The notes beneath the pieces were generated by a model. It saw only the letters and a program-made list of their open reading frames with translations. It was not told the DNA's origin and searched no databases. From contig NZ_JAJFAW010000020.1 of the NCBI RefSeq assembly GCF_020711255.1, forward strand, positions 1-64,000: 64,000 bases of DNA, written 5' to 3'. Both the position numbers and the translations under genes were made by a program. Source of the DNA: Hymenobacter plasmatis (lineage in GTDB: Bacteria > Bacteroidota > Bacteroidia > Cytophagales > Hymenobacteraceae). This document shows positions 1 through 8,561 of this stretch, in pieces (position 1 is the first letter of the stretch; every line of letters starts with the position of its first letter).

Positions 1-1290
1 CGCGGTGCCGTTGAGGGCCGCGTTGCCGACTAGGCCCGCCAGGCCATTGGCCCCGTTGCGGAAGTCAAAGCCCGCAGGCGGCAGGCCAGCCGCACCGGCC
101 AGCGACTTGGACTGGATGCGCAGGGGGCGCAGGCCGGGCACGGCCTCGCCGTAGTAGGTCTGGCCGGTGGGCTTGGCCGCCGCGCCGTTCACCGGCGTGT
201 TATCGGCCAGGTACAAGCCCAGTTCGGGGTTCATCAGGTTCTCGTCGAAGCGGAACTGCTGGGTGCCGGCCGCGGGCAGCGGCGTGCCAAAGGGCGTGGC
301 CGAGTTCCACTCGTCTTTCAGCCCAATGGGCTGCACTACTTCGTTGGTGAGCGGCATGCCCAGGCGCGATACCTGCACGAAGTTGCCCGAATGCGTCTGG
401 GTGCCGTCGGTGTTGATGGTACGCAGCGACTGGCGACTGGCCGAAGCCCACACCCCGATGATGTAGTTAGAATCCAGAATGTTGGTAGCGGCCGTCAAAT
501 CGGCTCCGGTTTTAGCCAGCAGGCGCACCGGGATTTGCAGAGCAATGGCGTGGGTATTCTTGCGGGCCAAGCCGTCGCGGGCAGTGCCGTTGTTGTTGCC
601 CGTGGGCGTTTGCGGGCCGCGCACCCCACCCAAATCGAAGATGGCGCCCAGGTCCGTAAAGAAAGGGTCGTCCGTAGGCCCACAGAACACCTTCATACCG
701 TTGCTGAGCGTCTGCACGGCACTGGCCATGTAGGCCGTGTAGCCGGTTGTTTTGTTGAGCCCCGCCGCGCCTTCAATGGACCGGGGGCCAATGTTCGGCG
801 CCGGCACCGTGCCCGCCTGCACCAGATTGGTGGTGTTGCCGCCCCGGATTACATCCAGGCGGTAGGTAGTCTTCTGGTTTTCCTTGCCCAAGCGCACCCG
901 AAAGAAAGTGGAACCGTCTTCGTTGGTGCGGGTGAAGGTAAAGCGGTAGATAATGTCGTCGCCGGTGGTAGTCGCGTCGTTCTTGACGTGGATATCGTAT
1001 TGGATATTCTCGCCGAAGGTGTTGTAAATAGGTCCGCCCTGGGGCAGCTCCAACGGTATGTAGTTGGCAATGATGGTCACCGTGGCGTTGGCGTCGTTGG
1101 CCGCCGCATCCGGGCTGCGGAACGCGTAGAGGTCGGTATTGTCGGCCAGCGGGTCGTCGGCGATGAGGGGAGCTTCGCGGTGGCTTGAGGCCTCCAGCGT
1201 GTTATGCTGGCCACTCCAGGCGAGCATTCCCCCTATCGACGTTGCGAGCAGAGCAACGTGGAAGAGAGGACGAGTAAACAGGTTTTTCAT
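1..1290 (-). CDS. DUF4331 family secreted protein, partial (C-terminus outside window)
   Basis: This gene starts at an ATG (1288-1290) and stays open through position 1, giving 430 residues with no stop. An N-terminal hydrophobic signal segment (residues 1-25) is followed by the DUF4331 opening SSHREAPLIADDPLADNTD. The rest is closely similar to the complete gene at 1677-3866, sharing for example GDDIIYRFTFTRTNED, NILDSNYIIGVWAS and LGLYLADN. From the paralogue, about 300 residues ending in a T9SS sorting domain are expected beyond the window edge, which is inference. The molecular function of DUF4331 is not established; an extracellular or cell-surface location is likely. A run GPQTPTGNNNG is inserted relative to the paralogue. 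Confidence 0.88.
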   Translation of the reverse strand, partial: MKNLFTRPLFHVALLATSIGGMLAWSGQHNTLEASSHREAPLIADDPLADNTDLYAFRSPDAAANDANATVTIIANYIPLELPQGGPIYNTFGENIQYDIHVKNDATTTGDDIIYRFTFTRTNEDGSTFFRVRLGKENQKTTYRLDVIRGGNTTNLVQAGTVPAPNIGPRSIEGAAGLNKTTGYTAYMASAVQTLSNGMKVFCGPTDDPFFTDLGAIFDLGGVRGPQTPTGNNNGTARDGLARKNTHAIALQIPVRLLAKTGADLTAATNILDSNYIIGVWASASRQSLRTINTDGTQTHSGNFVQVSRLGMPLTNEVVQPIGLKDEWNSATPFGTPLPAAGTQQFRFDENLMNPELGLYLADNTPVNGAAAKPTGQTYYGEAVPGLRPLRIQSKSLAGAAGLPPAGFDFRNGANGLAGLVGNAALNGTA

Positions 1291-1676
1291 AAGAATGAAA
1301 AGGGCTGTAGGTGAAAAAAATGAACAACACAGAGCGATGCGGGCAGCACGCCGGAAATCAGCTAAAATCTTTGGCTTGCAACGAGATAGCGCCCTCTTTA
1401 CTTACCTACGAATATTCCCTTTGACCAGTTTTTAAACTTGTCAATAATTTTATAATAATGTCAACGCATTCATGAAAATCAGTCATCAAAACCGCTGCAA
1501 TAGTGCCATTATCTCAAAGTACTTCAGCTTTTACTGCAACATTATCATCGCAGCGAGCTATGCAGTGGGCATATTGGACCAGCCCCATTGCACATGGTGC
1601 AGCAGCCTCTGAAAGATGCCGCCCGCCGGTGCAGTTCCAGACCGGCGGACGGCTTTTTAGATAGCTCAATCTGTTC
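1291..1676. other. Spacer between the two DUF4331 genes
   Basis: This 386-base non-coding stretch contains an AT-rich part (about 1400-1560) and a hairpin near the 3' end of the upstream gene (1618-1658). No Bacteroidota -7 box in the right orientation is obvious in front of the first gene, so whether it has its own promoter is open. Confidence 0.5.
1618..1658. terminator. Hairpin downstream of DUF4331 gene
   Basis: A 13-bp stem with one mismatch (1618-1630 with 1641-1653) encloses a 10-nt loop and lies just past the stop of the 1677-3866 gene. The T-run (1654-1658) is on the plus-strand side, so the hairpin is only a moderate terminator for the minus-strand gene. Confidence 0.5.
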
Positions 1677-3866
1677 TTATTGCCGCTCAATTCGCGCCGA
1701 GGCCAGCACCGTATTGCCGCTGTACAGCGTCACATTGTATTGGCCGGGGCGGACGTTGTTGCCCGGCTGCCATACTACCTGGTTGGTGCCGGCGGCGCAA
1801 CTTGTGCCCGCAACCACGGTAGCTACTTGGTGGCCCGATATCACGTCGGTTACGACGATGGTCACGTTGGTAGCAAACGCCAGGTTAAAGAAGAACGTCG
1901 TGCGGTCGGCGAAGGGGTTGGGGTAGCAATTCACCACAATCAGGCTGGGCTGCATGTTTAAGCCGCCGGCCCCGTTGCCGTTGCCCAGATACCCCGTGTT
2001 CCGCCGGGCGAGGTCGCCGCCTTCGAGCCCGTTCCACGGAATGGGCAAGTAAGGAAAAGCCCCACGAAAGGCCTTATCGTTCTGCTCCACATTGGTGGTA
2101 AAATTCAGCACCCGCAGCAATTGCGGGGTGAGCGGGCTCGGGCTGCGGCCCACCACGTAGTCGTCGTACCACAGGCCGATGGCGGCCAGCACCACGCCGC
2201 CCACGGCCTGCAGCTCGATGCGGGTCACGTCGTCTTCTAGGCGGCGCCCGTTGGGGAAGCCGTCCATGTTCGGAATAAACTGCAGCGCCGGGCTGCTATT
2301 GAAACGCGGGTCGGTCAGGCCCAGCACCGCCGCGGCCAGCAGGCCCTCGGAGCTGAAGTCGGGCGAGTTACGGGGCGTGGGGGGCACGGCCATGTTCAGG
2401 CGCAGCATGTCGCCAAAGGTGGGCAGGAAGTTGTTGATGAACGGCTTGCCGGCCGCCAACGGGTTGCCGTTTTTGCCCGTGGCCAGCTGGTACGGCCGCA
2501 GGTTGGGCACGCCCGTGTGGAAAATGGGCAGCAAGTCCACCGAACGCGGCTTGCCCGGGCGCAGCAGAAATTCGCCAAACCCACCGGCCGCTATCGGGGC
2601 CAGCGCCGTGCCCGCCACCGCCGAAGAGCCAGCCAGCCCCGCCAGGCCATTGGCCCCGTTGCGGAAGTCGAACCCATTGGGCACCGAAGGCAGCAGCCCC
2701 GCCAGCGACCGGGTTTGCACGCGCAGCGGGCTGAGGCCGGGCACGGCCTCGCCGAAATAGGTCTGCCCGGCCGGCTTGGGCGCGGCCCCGTTTCTGGGCG
2801 CGTTGTCGGCCACGTACAGGCCCAGCTCGGGGTTCATAAGGTTTTCGTCGAAGCGGAACTGCTGGGAGCCGGCCGCGGGCAGCGGCGTGCCAAAGGGCGT
2901 GGCCGAGTTCCATTCGTCTTTCAGCCCAATCGGCTGGATTACCTCGTTGGTGAGGGGCATGCCCAGGCGCGAGACCTGCACGAAATTGCCCGATTGCACA
3001 TCCGACCCGTTGACGATGGTGCGCAGCGCCTGCCGATTGGCCGACGCCCACACGCCGATGATGTAGTTGGAATCCAGAATATTGGTGGCCGCCGTCAGAT
3101 TGGCGCCGGTTCTGGCCAGCAGCCGCACCGGAATTTGCATCGCAATGGCGTGGGTGTTGAAGCGGGCCAGGCCGTCGCGGGCTTTGCCACGGCCCCGCAC
3201 GCTACCCAGGTCAAAAATGGCCCCAATGTCGGTAAAAAACGGGTCGTCGGTCTGGCCACAAAACACTTTCATGCCGTTGCTTAGCTGCTGAATGTGCCGC
3301 CGCTGGTAAGCTGCGTAGCCATTGGTTTGGTTCAGCCCAACCGGCGACTCAATGGAGCGGGGCCCGATGTTGGGGGCCGGCACGGGCACCGAACTCAGCA
3401 GCCGGGTGGTGGCACCGCCCCGAATTTCATCCAACGAGTAGAAGGTCCGCAAATTTTCTTTGCCCAACCGCACGCGGAAGAATGTGGAAGGGTCCTCGTT
3501 GGTGCGGGTGAAGGTAAAGCGGTAGATAATGTCGTCGCCGGTACTAGTCGGGTTGTTCTTGACGTGGATATCGTATTGAATATTTTCACCGAACGTGTAA
3601 TAGGTGGGGCCGCCCTGCGGCAGTTCAAAGGGAATGTAATCGGCGATGATGGTGACCGTGGCGTTGGCGTCGTTGGCCGGCGCGTCGGGGCTGCGGAAGG
3701 CGTAGACGTCGGTGTTATCAGCCAGCGGGTCGTCGGCAATGCGCGGGGCTTCGCGGTGGCTCGAGGCCTCCAGCGTGTTGTGCTGGCCACTCCAGGCGAG
3801 CATCCCCCCTACCGAGGTTGCAAAAAACGCAATCTGCAACAGGGGGTTGGTAAGCAGGTTCTTCAT
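1677..3866 (-). CDS. DUF4331 family protein with T9SS type A sorting domain
   Basis: A 729-residue protein with an N-terminal signal segment (MKNLLTNPLLQIAFFATS), the DUF4331 signature SSHREAPRIADDPLADNTDV near residue 36, and a long DUF4331 body to about residue 640. The C-terminal ~80 residues begin VVNCYPNPFADRTTFFF and end in a beta-rich tail. This is the pattern of a Por-type T9SS sorting domain, so the protein is probably exported across the outer membrane and anchored or released. DUF4331 has no established catalytic role. It is the second of a tandem pair with 1-1290 and is transcribed divergently from the Hsp70 gene at 4240. Confidence 0.9.
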   Translation of the reverse strand: MKNLLTNPLLQIAFFATSVGGMLAWSGQHNTLEASSHREAPRIADDPLADNTDVYAFRSPDAPANDANATVTIIADYIPFELPQGGPTYYTFGENIQYDIHVKNNPTSTGDDIIYRFTFTRTNEDPSTFFRVRLGKENLRTFYSLDEIRGGATTRLLSSVPVPAPNIGPRSIESPVGLNQTNGYAAYQRRHIQQLSNGMKVFCGQTDDPFFTDIGAIFDLGSVRGRGKARDGLARFNTHAIAMQIPVRLLARTGANLTAATNILDSNYIIGVWASANRQALRTIVNGSDVQSGNFVQVSRLGMPLTNEVIQPIGLKDEWNSATPFGTPLPAAGSQQFRFDENLMNPELGLYVADNAPRNGAAPKPAGQTYFGEAVPGLSPLRVQTRSLAGLLPSVPNGFDFRNGANGLAGLAGSSAVAGTALAPIAAGGFGEFLLRPGKPRSVDLLPIFHTGVPNLRPYQLATGKNGNPLAAGKPFINNFLPTFGDMLRLNMAVPPTPRNSPDFSSEGLLAAAVLGLTDPRFNSSPALQFIPNMDGFPNGRRLEDDVTRIELQAVGGVVLAAIGLWYDDYVVGRSPSPLTPQLLRVLNFTTNVEQNDKAFRGAFPYLPIPWNGLEGGDLARRNTGYLGNGNGAGGLNMQPSLIVVNCYPNPFADRTTFFFNLAFATNVTIVVTDVISGHQVATVVAGTSCAAGTNQVVWQPGNNVRPGQYNVTLYSGNTVLASARIERQ

Positions 3867-4239
3867 AGAAATATGGGTAAGTGAGAAAATAGGGATAGCG
3901 CGTTAAGCAGCGGGCAGAAACTGAAATATTCAAAGACTGCTACATGTAGGAGGCGCACGTTCACCCAACCCGGTGTTACAGCTGTGGTTATATATGTATC
4001 TCATTACCATAAATTTACGGTTTTATAAAAAGGCTGGATTTGCATTTGTTTATAAATTTTATTTATAAAATTTTGTCATTTATCGATAATCTCAGCAGTT
4101 GTATTCACCAGCGCCACGGCTACCCTTCGCTCCTGCCCAAGCCTGTTTATAAACTACTTTTGTACATCCTTTTTAGGCAAGCATTTGCCAATTACCCGTT
4201 ACTTATGGGGGCTTGCGGAATCGTTGGCTCCGTGCAACT
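3867..4239. promoter_or_regulatory. Divergent AT-rich intergenic region with four TTTATAAA palindromes
   Basis: This 373-base region separates the minus-strand DUF4331 gene from the plus-strand hscA-like gene. It is clearly more AT-rich than its surroundings. The palindrome TTTATAAA occurs four times: 4022-4029, 4049-4056, 4062-4069 and 4146-4153. A plus-strand TACTTTTG (4155-4162) matches the Bacteroidota -7 consensus TAnnTTTG and could serve hscA, although no clear -33 TTTG is correctly spaced. The palindromes could be regulator sites or simply AT-rich promoter DNA. Confidence 0.5.
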
Positions 4240-6114
4240 ATGGCTACTGTAGCTATCAACCTTGCCACCGGCACGTTCCAGCAAGAAGAAATCATCGTCG
4301 GCATTGACCTGGGCACCACCAACAGCCTGGTGGCCTACGTGCACCCCGACACCCGCCAGCCGCTGGCCATCAACGACCAGGGGCGCGGCACCATCGTGCC
4401 CTCGGTGGTGCACTTCCCCGCCGATGGCGGCGAGCCCGTGGTGGGCACCGAGGCCCGCGAATTCCTGCTCACCGACCCCCAGCGCACCATTTACTCGGTG
4501 AAGCGCCTGCTGGGCAAAAGCTACCGCGACCTCGGCAACCACGCCGAACAGTTAGGCTACAAGGTCATCGACGACAACTCCGAAGGCTTAGTCAAAATCC
4601 GCGTCGACGACCGGTTTTACTCGCCCATTGAGCTGTCGGCCGATATCCTGAAAGAGCTGCGCGCCCGCGCCGAGCACGCCCTCAAAACACCCGTGAACCG
4701 CGCCGTGATTACGGTGCCGGCGTATTTCAACGACTCGCAGCGCCAGGCCACCCGCGACGCTGGCCGCCTGGCCGGCCTGGAGGTGCTGCGCATAGTAAAC
4801 GAGCCCACCGCGGCCGCCCTGGCATACGGCATCGGCCTCGACCCCAGCGACGAGAAAACCGTGGCCGTGTACGACTTGGGCGGCGGCACCTTCGACATCA
4901 GCATTCTGCGCATTCAGCAGGGCATTTTTGAAGTGCTGAGCACCAACGGCGACACCTACCTCGGCGGCGACGACCTGGACCGGGTAGTTGCCGAGCACTG
5001 GACCACCACCTTCCAGCTGCCCGCCACCTTCCAAACCAACCCACACCTGCAGCAGCAGTTGCGCCTGGCCGCCGAAATGGCCAAGAAGTACCTCAGCCAG
5101 CACGATGACTTCACGACCCAGCTCACCGACGAAGCCGGGCAAGTATTCCCCGTTACGCTCACCCGCGCGCAGTTCAACGACCTGATTCGCCCGCTGGTGG
5201 ACCGCACCATTGCGGCCTGCCGCCAGGCCCTTGCAGATTCCACCCTGGCCGCTTCCGACCTGGACGCCGTACTGCTGGTGGGCGGCTCCACGCGGGTACC
5301 GCTGGTGTACGACGCCGTATCGGAATTCTTCGACCAGCCGGCCAACAATTCCCTTAACCCCGACGAAGTGGTGGCGCTGGGCGCCGCCATTCAGGCCGAC
5401 ATCCTGGCCGGCAACCGGCGCGACGTGCTCCTGCTCGACGTGACGCCGCTCACCTTGGGCATCGAAACGCTGGGCGGCCTGCTCGACCCCATCATCCCGC
5501 GCAATTCCAAAATCCCCACCAAAGCCGGCCGCCAGTACACCACCAGTGTGGACGGCCAGGTGAACCTGAAAATCGCCGTGTACCAAGGCGAGCGCGACCT
5601 GGTGAGCCAGAACCGCAAGCTCGGCGAATTCACCTTGCGCGGCATTCCGGCCATGCCCGCCGGCCTGCCCAAAGTCGACGTTAACTTCCTGCTCAATGCC
5701 GATGGCATTCTGCAAGTAGAGGCCATTGAGCTGCGCTCCAACACGCGCCAGCAGGTCGAAATCAAGCCCCAGTACGGCCTGACCGACGAGCAGGTGGAGC
5801 AAATGCTGATGGACTCGCTGGTGCACGCGAAAGAAGACGTGTCGGCCCGCCTGCTCATCGAGGCCCGTACTGCTGCCGAGCAGTTGCTCTACCAAGTGGG
5901 TAACTTCACCAAGAAAAACCGTCAGCACCTCACCGAAGAGGAGCTGACCGCCACCGAAGCCCAGGTCGAGCGCCTGCGTACCGCCCTGGCCGGCACCGAG
6001 CGCGACCCCATCCTCAAGGCCATGGACGAGCTCGACGAACTCACCCGCCCCTACGCCGAGCGCGTGATGAACATCTCCATTCAGCAAGCCATGGCCGGAA
6101 AAAAAATCGGTTAG
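4240..6114 (+). CDS. hscA: Hsp70 chaperone, HscA-like
   Basis: A 624-residue Hsp70. The ATPase domain carries DLGTTN (residues 23-28), [12 protein letters not shown] and LVGGSTRVP, followed by the linker [17 protein letters not shown]. The substrate-binding domain resembles HscA more than DnaK: it has [38 protein letters not shown] and a short end without the DnaK EEVD-like acidic tail. HscA chaperones iron-sulphur cluster transfer from IscU with the J-protein HscB. None of iscU, hscB or fdx is adjacent, so the isc role is inferred from sequence only. The ATG at 4240 is chosen over an upstream in-frame TTG at 4213, which would add nine unconserved residues. A generic DnaK paralogue is the alternative. 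Confidence 0.82.
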   Translation: MATVAINLATGTFQQEEIIVGIDLGTTNSLVAYVHPDTRQPLAINDQGRGTIVPSVVHFPADGGEPVVGTEAREFLLTDPQRTIYSVKRLLGKSYRDLGNHAEQLGYKVIDDNSEGLVKIRVDDRFYSPIELSADILKELRARAEHALKTPVNRAVITVPAYFNDSQRQATRDAGRLAGLEVLRIVNEPTAAALAYGIGLDPSDEKTVAVYDLGGGTFDISILRIQQGIFEVLSTNGDTYLGGDDLDRVVAEHWTTTFQLPATFQTNPHLQQQLRLAAEMAKKYLSQHDDFTTQLTDEAGQVFPVTLTRAQFNDLIRPLVDRTIAACRQALADSTLAASDLDAVLLVGGSTRVPLVYDAVSEFFDQPANNSLNPDEVVALGAAIQADILAGNRRDVLLLDVTPLTLGIETLGGLLDPIIPRNSKIPTKAGRQYTTSVDGQVNLKIAVYQGERDLVSQNRKLGEFTLRGIPAMPAGLPKVDVNFLLNADGILQVEAIELRSNTRQQVEIKPQYGLTDEQVEQMLMDSLVHAKEDVSARLLIEARTAAEQLLYQVGNFTKKNRQHLTEEELTATEAQVERLRTALAGTERDPILKAMDELDELTRPYAERVMNISIQQAMAGKKIG

Positions 6115-6162
6115 CGGCTTGTCTGCGTACGCCATGTATAGGCGTGTCCTCTTCCTTTCCGC

Positions 6163-7488
6163 ATGAATCCTTCTCGTTTCCGTTCGCGGCTGTTGCTGCT
6201 GTTTTACGGTGCGCTGTTTAGCGTGCCCTTGTCCGTAAACTGGTTGTCGGGACAGTGGCATTTTGGGATGCTGATGGTTTCTGAGCCCCTGATGCTGCTC
6301 ACCGTGGGCGTGCTCGGAGTGGGCCTGCTTTCCGTCCACCTGCCTTGGCCCAATAAAACCCAGAAACTCGACAAGCTTATTGGGCTGCATTTTGGGGCGT
6401 TGCTGCTAGCCACGGTGTTTTCGGATGCCCCCATTGTGTCGGTGAAGTACCTGGCCACTATGGTGCTCTACGTGGCCTTTGCCTATGGCGTGCCCCGCGT
6501 GCTGCGCCTGCAGCGAGGCGAATGGATGCGGGCGGTGGCCGCTATTGCAGCGGGCACGGTGGTGTTGGTAGCATATGTGCTCACCCAGCAGGTGTTGCAG
6601 GGCATCTCCTATCAGCTTTCCTACACCATTGCTCAGCCCTTCCTGGAGCACGCTCACACCAACCTCACGGTGATGCTGGAGCCGCTGGTGCTTCTGCTCA
6701 ATCTCGCGCTGCTGTACCATCCGTTTATGCAGCGCACACGGGTCCGCGTGCTGACCACGGCGGTGCTCACGGGCGTGCTCATGGTGGTGGCCTTTTCTTA
6801 TTCGCGGGCGTCTTATGTGTCCCTTTCAGCCCAGGCCCTGCTCTTGCTCGCCAATGCCGGCTGGACGATAGGGCGCCGCATCCTGCTGCCCTGGGCAGTA
6901 TCGGGCCTGCTCGTTCTGGCTGCCTGGCAGGCAGTCGAAGGCGTGCACCCCAACGTCTCACAGCCCTCCGACCCCCAGCTGCTGCACGAGCTCAGCTCTG
7001 TAAGCGACTTCTCGCCAGCCAACGAATCCAATGCCGAGCGCAAGAGCCGCTGGCTGTTCAGCATTGACCTCTACCAGCAGGAGCCGGTGGTGGGCGTAGG
7101 CCCGGGCACCTTTCCCGACCGCTACCTCGATTTCGTGCGGCATTCGCCTTCCCACCCCACGTATTACACCACCCTGCGGCGCATGAATGCCCACAACCTG
7201 TATCTGGATTGGCTGGTAGAGGCCGGCGCGCTGGGCTTTGCCACGGGCGTGATGCTGCTGGGGTATCTGGTGTGGCGGCAGCTGCGGTGGGCCTTCCGCT
7301 GGAGTCGCACCCCCGGCCGCGTAGGCTTCACCGTGTACTTTTTGTTTTTCCTGCTACACTCCCTCACCCAGGATTTCTGGCAGGAACCTCGCGTGATGGT
7401 GGCGTTTTGGCTGGCCGTGGGCCTGCAGCGCTTCTACGAGAAGTCCCGCGTGTCGTCAGCGTCTGCTGCCGCTGCCGTTGCGGCCTGA
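6163..7488 (+). CDS. O-antigen ligase/polymerase (Wzy_C-like) membrane protein
   Basis: A 441-residue polytopic protein with about 10-12 hydrophobic segments. A large soluble loop near residues 270-345 contains GVGPGTFPDRYL, followed by AHNLYLDWLVEAGALGF. That arrangement is typical of the O-antigen ligase/Wzy_C family, which joins or polymerises lipid-linked glycans at the periplasmic face of the inner membrane. The exact substrate cannot be told. It lies 48 nt downstream of the Hsp70 gene on the same strand and may share its transcript. Its last 33 nt overlap the convergent gene at 7456-8007. A second member of the family lies at 27152-28420. Confidence 0.82.
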   Translation: MNPSRFRSRLLLLFYGALFSVPLSVNWLSGQWHFGMLMVSEPLMLLTVGVLGVGLLSVHLPWPNKTQKLDKLIGLHFGALLLATVFSDAPIVSVKYLATMVLYVAFAYGVPRVLRLQRGEWMRAVAAIAAGTVVLVAYVLTQQVLQGISYQLSYTIAQPFLEHAHTNLTVMLEPLVLLLNLALLYHPFMQRTRVRVLTTAVLTGVLMVVAFSYSRASYVSLSAQALLLLANAGWTIGRRILLPWAVSGLLVLAAWQAVEGVHPNVSQPSDPQLLHELSSVSDFSPANESNAERKSRWLFSIDLYQQEPVVGVGPGTFPDRYLDFVRHSPSHPTYYTTLRRMNAHNLYLDWLVEAGALGFATGVMLLGYLVWRQLRWAFRWSRTPGRVGFTVYFLFFLLHSLTQDFWQEPRVMVAFWLAVGLQRFYEKSRVSSASAAAAVAA

Positions 7489-8007
7489 TGGCTTGCGAGG
7501 GCGTTTGGGTGTGGCCGGCGGCGCCAAGCGCTGGGCAAATCCCAGCACGGTGCGGGCGGTAGTGTCTCGAAAAGTGACCTCCAGCACCGCCGATGGCGAT
7601 TTTGAGGCCGAATCCGACGCGAATGTAAACGCATAAAACATACGCGAGGAACCGCCCGCGCCGAGCCGTACCCCGAGCTTATACAGCTCAATTTGCTGCC
7701 CGTGCCGCTGCCCGGTTTTCCAGATGGGCCGCGCCGCTGCTTCGAAGCGTTCGAGGCTCACGGCTCGGTGCATTTCCGGCGCCAGCCGCGCATAAGCGGC
7801 CGTGTAGTTAGCCCGCAGCACTGCGCGCAGAAACTGCCACGCCACCTGCCCTTGGCTCAACTTCGCGGTCTTTGGTGCCGGGGCCGGCTGTTGGGCTGCG
7901 CTTCCCCCTATCACCAGCGCCAATGTTGCCAGCGCCAAGCTTAATGCCTTCAGCCGCGGCTGCTGGGCCCATAGAAATCCTGGCCCGCGACTGACAAATT
8001 CTTGCAT
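7456..8007 (-). CDS. Small exported protein of unknown function
   Basis: A 183-residue protein starting at the ATG at 8007; an in-frame TTG at 8034 is rejected. An N-terminal hydrophobic stretch (ALSLALATLALVIGGSAAQQ) looks like a signal peptide. The following ~110 residues (VAWQFLRAVLRANYTAAYARL, later ending AVLEVTFRDTTARTVLGFA) loosely resemble DUF3887/DUF4019-type exported alpha-beta domains, but I cannot assign a family. The C-terminus is Arg/Gly/Ser-rich. The 3' end overlaps the convergent O-antigen-ligase-like gene by 33 nt. A -7 box lies three bases before the ATG. Confidence 0.7.
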   Translation of the reverse strand: MQEFVSRGPGFLWAQQPRLKALSLALATLALVIGGSAAQQPAPAPKTAKLSQGQVAWQFLRAVLRANYTAAYARLAPEMHRAVSLERFEAAARPIWKTGQRHGQQIELYKLGVRLGAGGSSRMFYAFTFASDSASKSPSAVLEVTFRDTTARTVLGFAQRLAPPATPKRPRKPSGRNGSGSRR

Positions 8008-8010
8008 GGC

Positions 8011-8018
8011 CAAAATTA
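8011..8018 (-). promoter_or_regulatory. -7 box TAATTTTG just ahead of the 8007 start
   Basis: The minus-strand TAATTTTG is a full match to TAnnTTTG and is separated from the ATG at 8007 by only GCC. If used, transcription would start at or within a base or two of the start codon, giving a leaderless mRNA. No good -33 element was found. Confidence 0.4.
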
Positions 8019-8098
8019 AGCGGCAGCAGCCCAAGCAGCTCAGTTACCGATGCATTGGGCAGGCAATGAGCAGCTTTGTTCTGCCAAGTTGAACTGCT

Positions 8099-8413
8099 TT
8101 ATTCTACTGTCGCGGGCACCAGCACAAATACGTCCTCTCCGGGGCGCTTCATCAGGTACTTTTCCCGTGCAAATTTTTCGAGCAGGGCCGGCGAGCTCAT
8201 CAGCTCTGCCCGCTCCCGCTTCACTACCTCAATGTTATCGAGGTAATACTGCTTCTCGTTGCGTAGCTCCTTCCACTTCTGGTAGATGTCAAACTGCTTG
8301 CCCAAATCGTTGGCATCAAAAACCAACATCCAGACTAAAAAGCCCATGCCCGTAAGGAAATAAAAGCTGCGGACAACGCGCAGAACCGGACTAACAAAAG
8401 AAGGTAGTTGCAT
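8099..8413 (-). CDS. ftsB: Septum formation initiator, FtsB/DivIC family
   Basis: A 104-residue bitopic protein: a short N-terminal cytoplasmic part, one membrane segment (about residues 17-33, FYFLTGMGFLVWMLVF), then a coiled-coil-like stretch (DIYQKWKELRNEKQYYLDNI). The ending EKFAREKYLMKRPGEDVFVL is the typical tail of septum formation initiators. The family acts in the divisome with FtsL and FtsQ. It lies on the same strand downstream of eno, and eno-ftsB adjacency is common in bacteria, but here a secreted-protein gene intervenes. The orthology to FtsB rather than DivIC is not resolvable from the sequence alone. Confidence 0.88.
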   Translation of the reverse strand: MQLPSFVSPVLRVVRSFYFLTGMGFLVWMLVFDANDLGKQFDIYQKWKELRNEKQYYLDNIEVVKRERAELMSSPALLEKFAREKYLMKRPGEDVFVLVPATVE

Positions 8414-8418
8414 CAGGG

Positions 8419-8426
8419 TAAAGATA
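8419..8426 (-). promoter_or_regulatory. -7-like box TATCTTTA ahead of ftsB
   Basis: The minus-strand TATCTTTA matches TAnnTTTG at 7 of 8 positions and ends five bases before the ftsB ATG (8413). It is a second candidate for a very short or absent leader. No clear -33 element was found. Confidence 0.35.
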
Positions 8427-8561
8427 CTGGACTAGCACGCTTAGCTTCCTATAGCCGAACCAACCTCTAAGCATCTGCTTCATAAAAAGCAGCTTATTCA
8501 TAGCCGAATACTCCGCTAGCCTAGGCAGCAAGAGTTTCCTATATCCGTTAAATCCGTTGGG

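Noticed and set aside
4588..6390. A 600-residue open frame antisense to the hscA-like gene
   Set aside because: It mirrors codon bias of the real gene on the other strand and has no domain or signal. Long antisense frames are expected in GC-rich genes.
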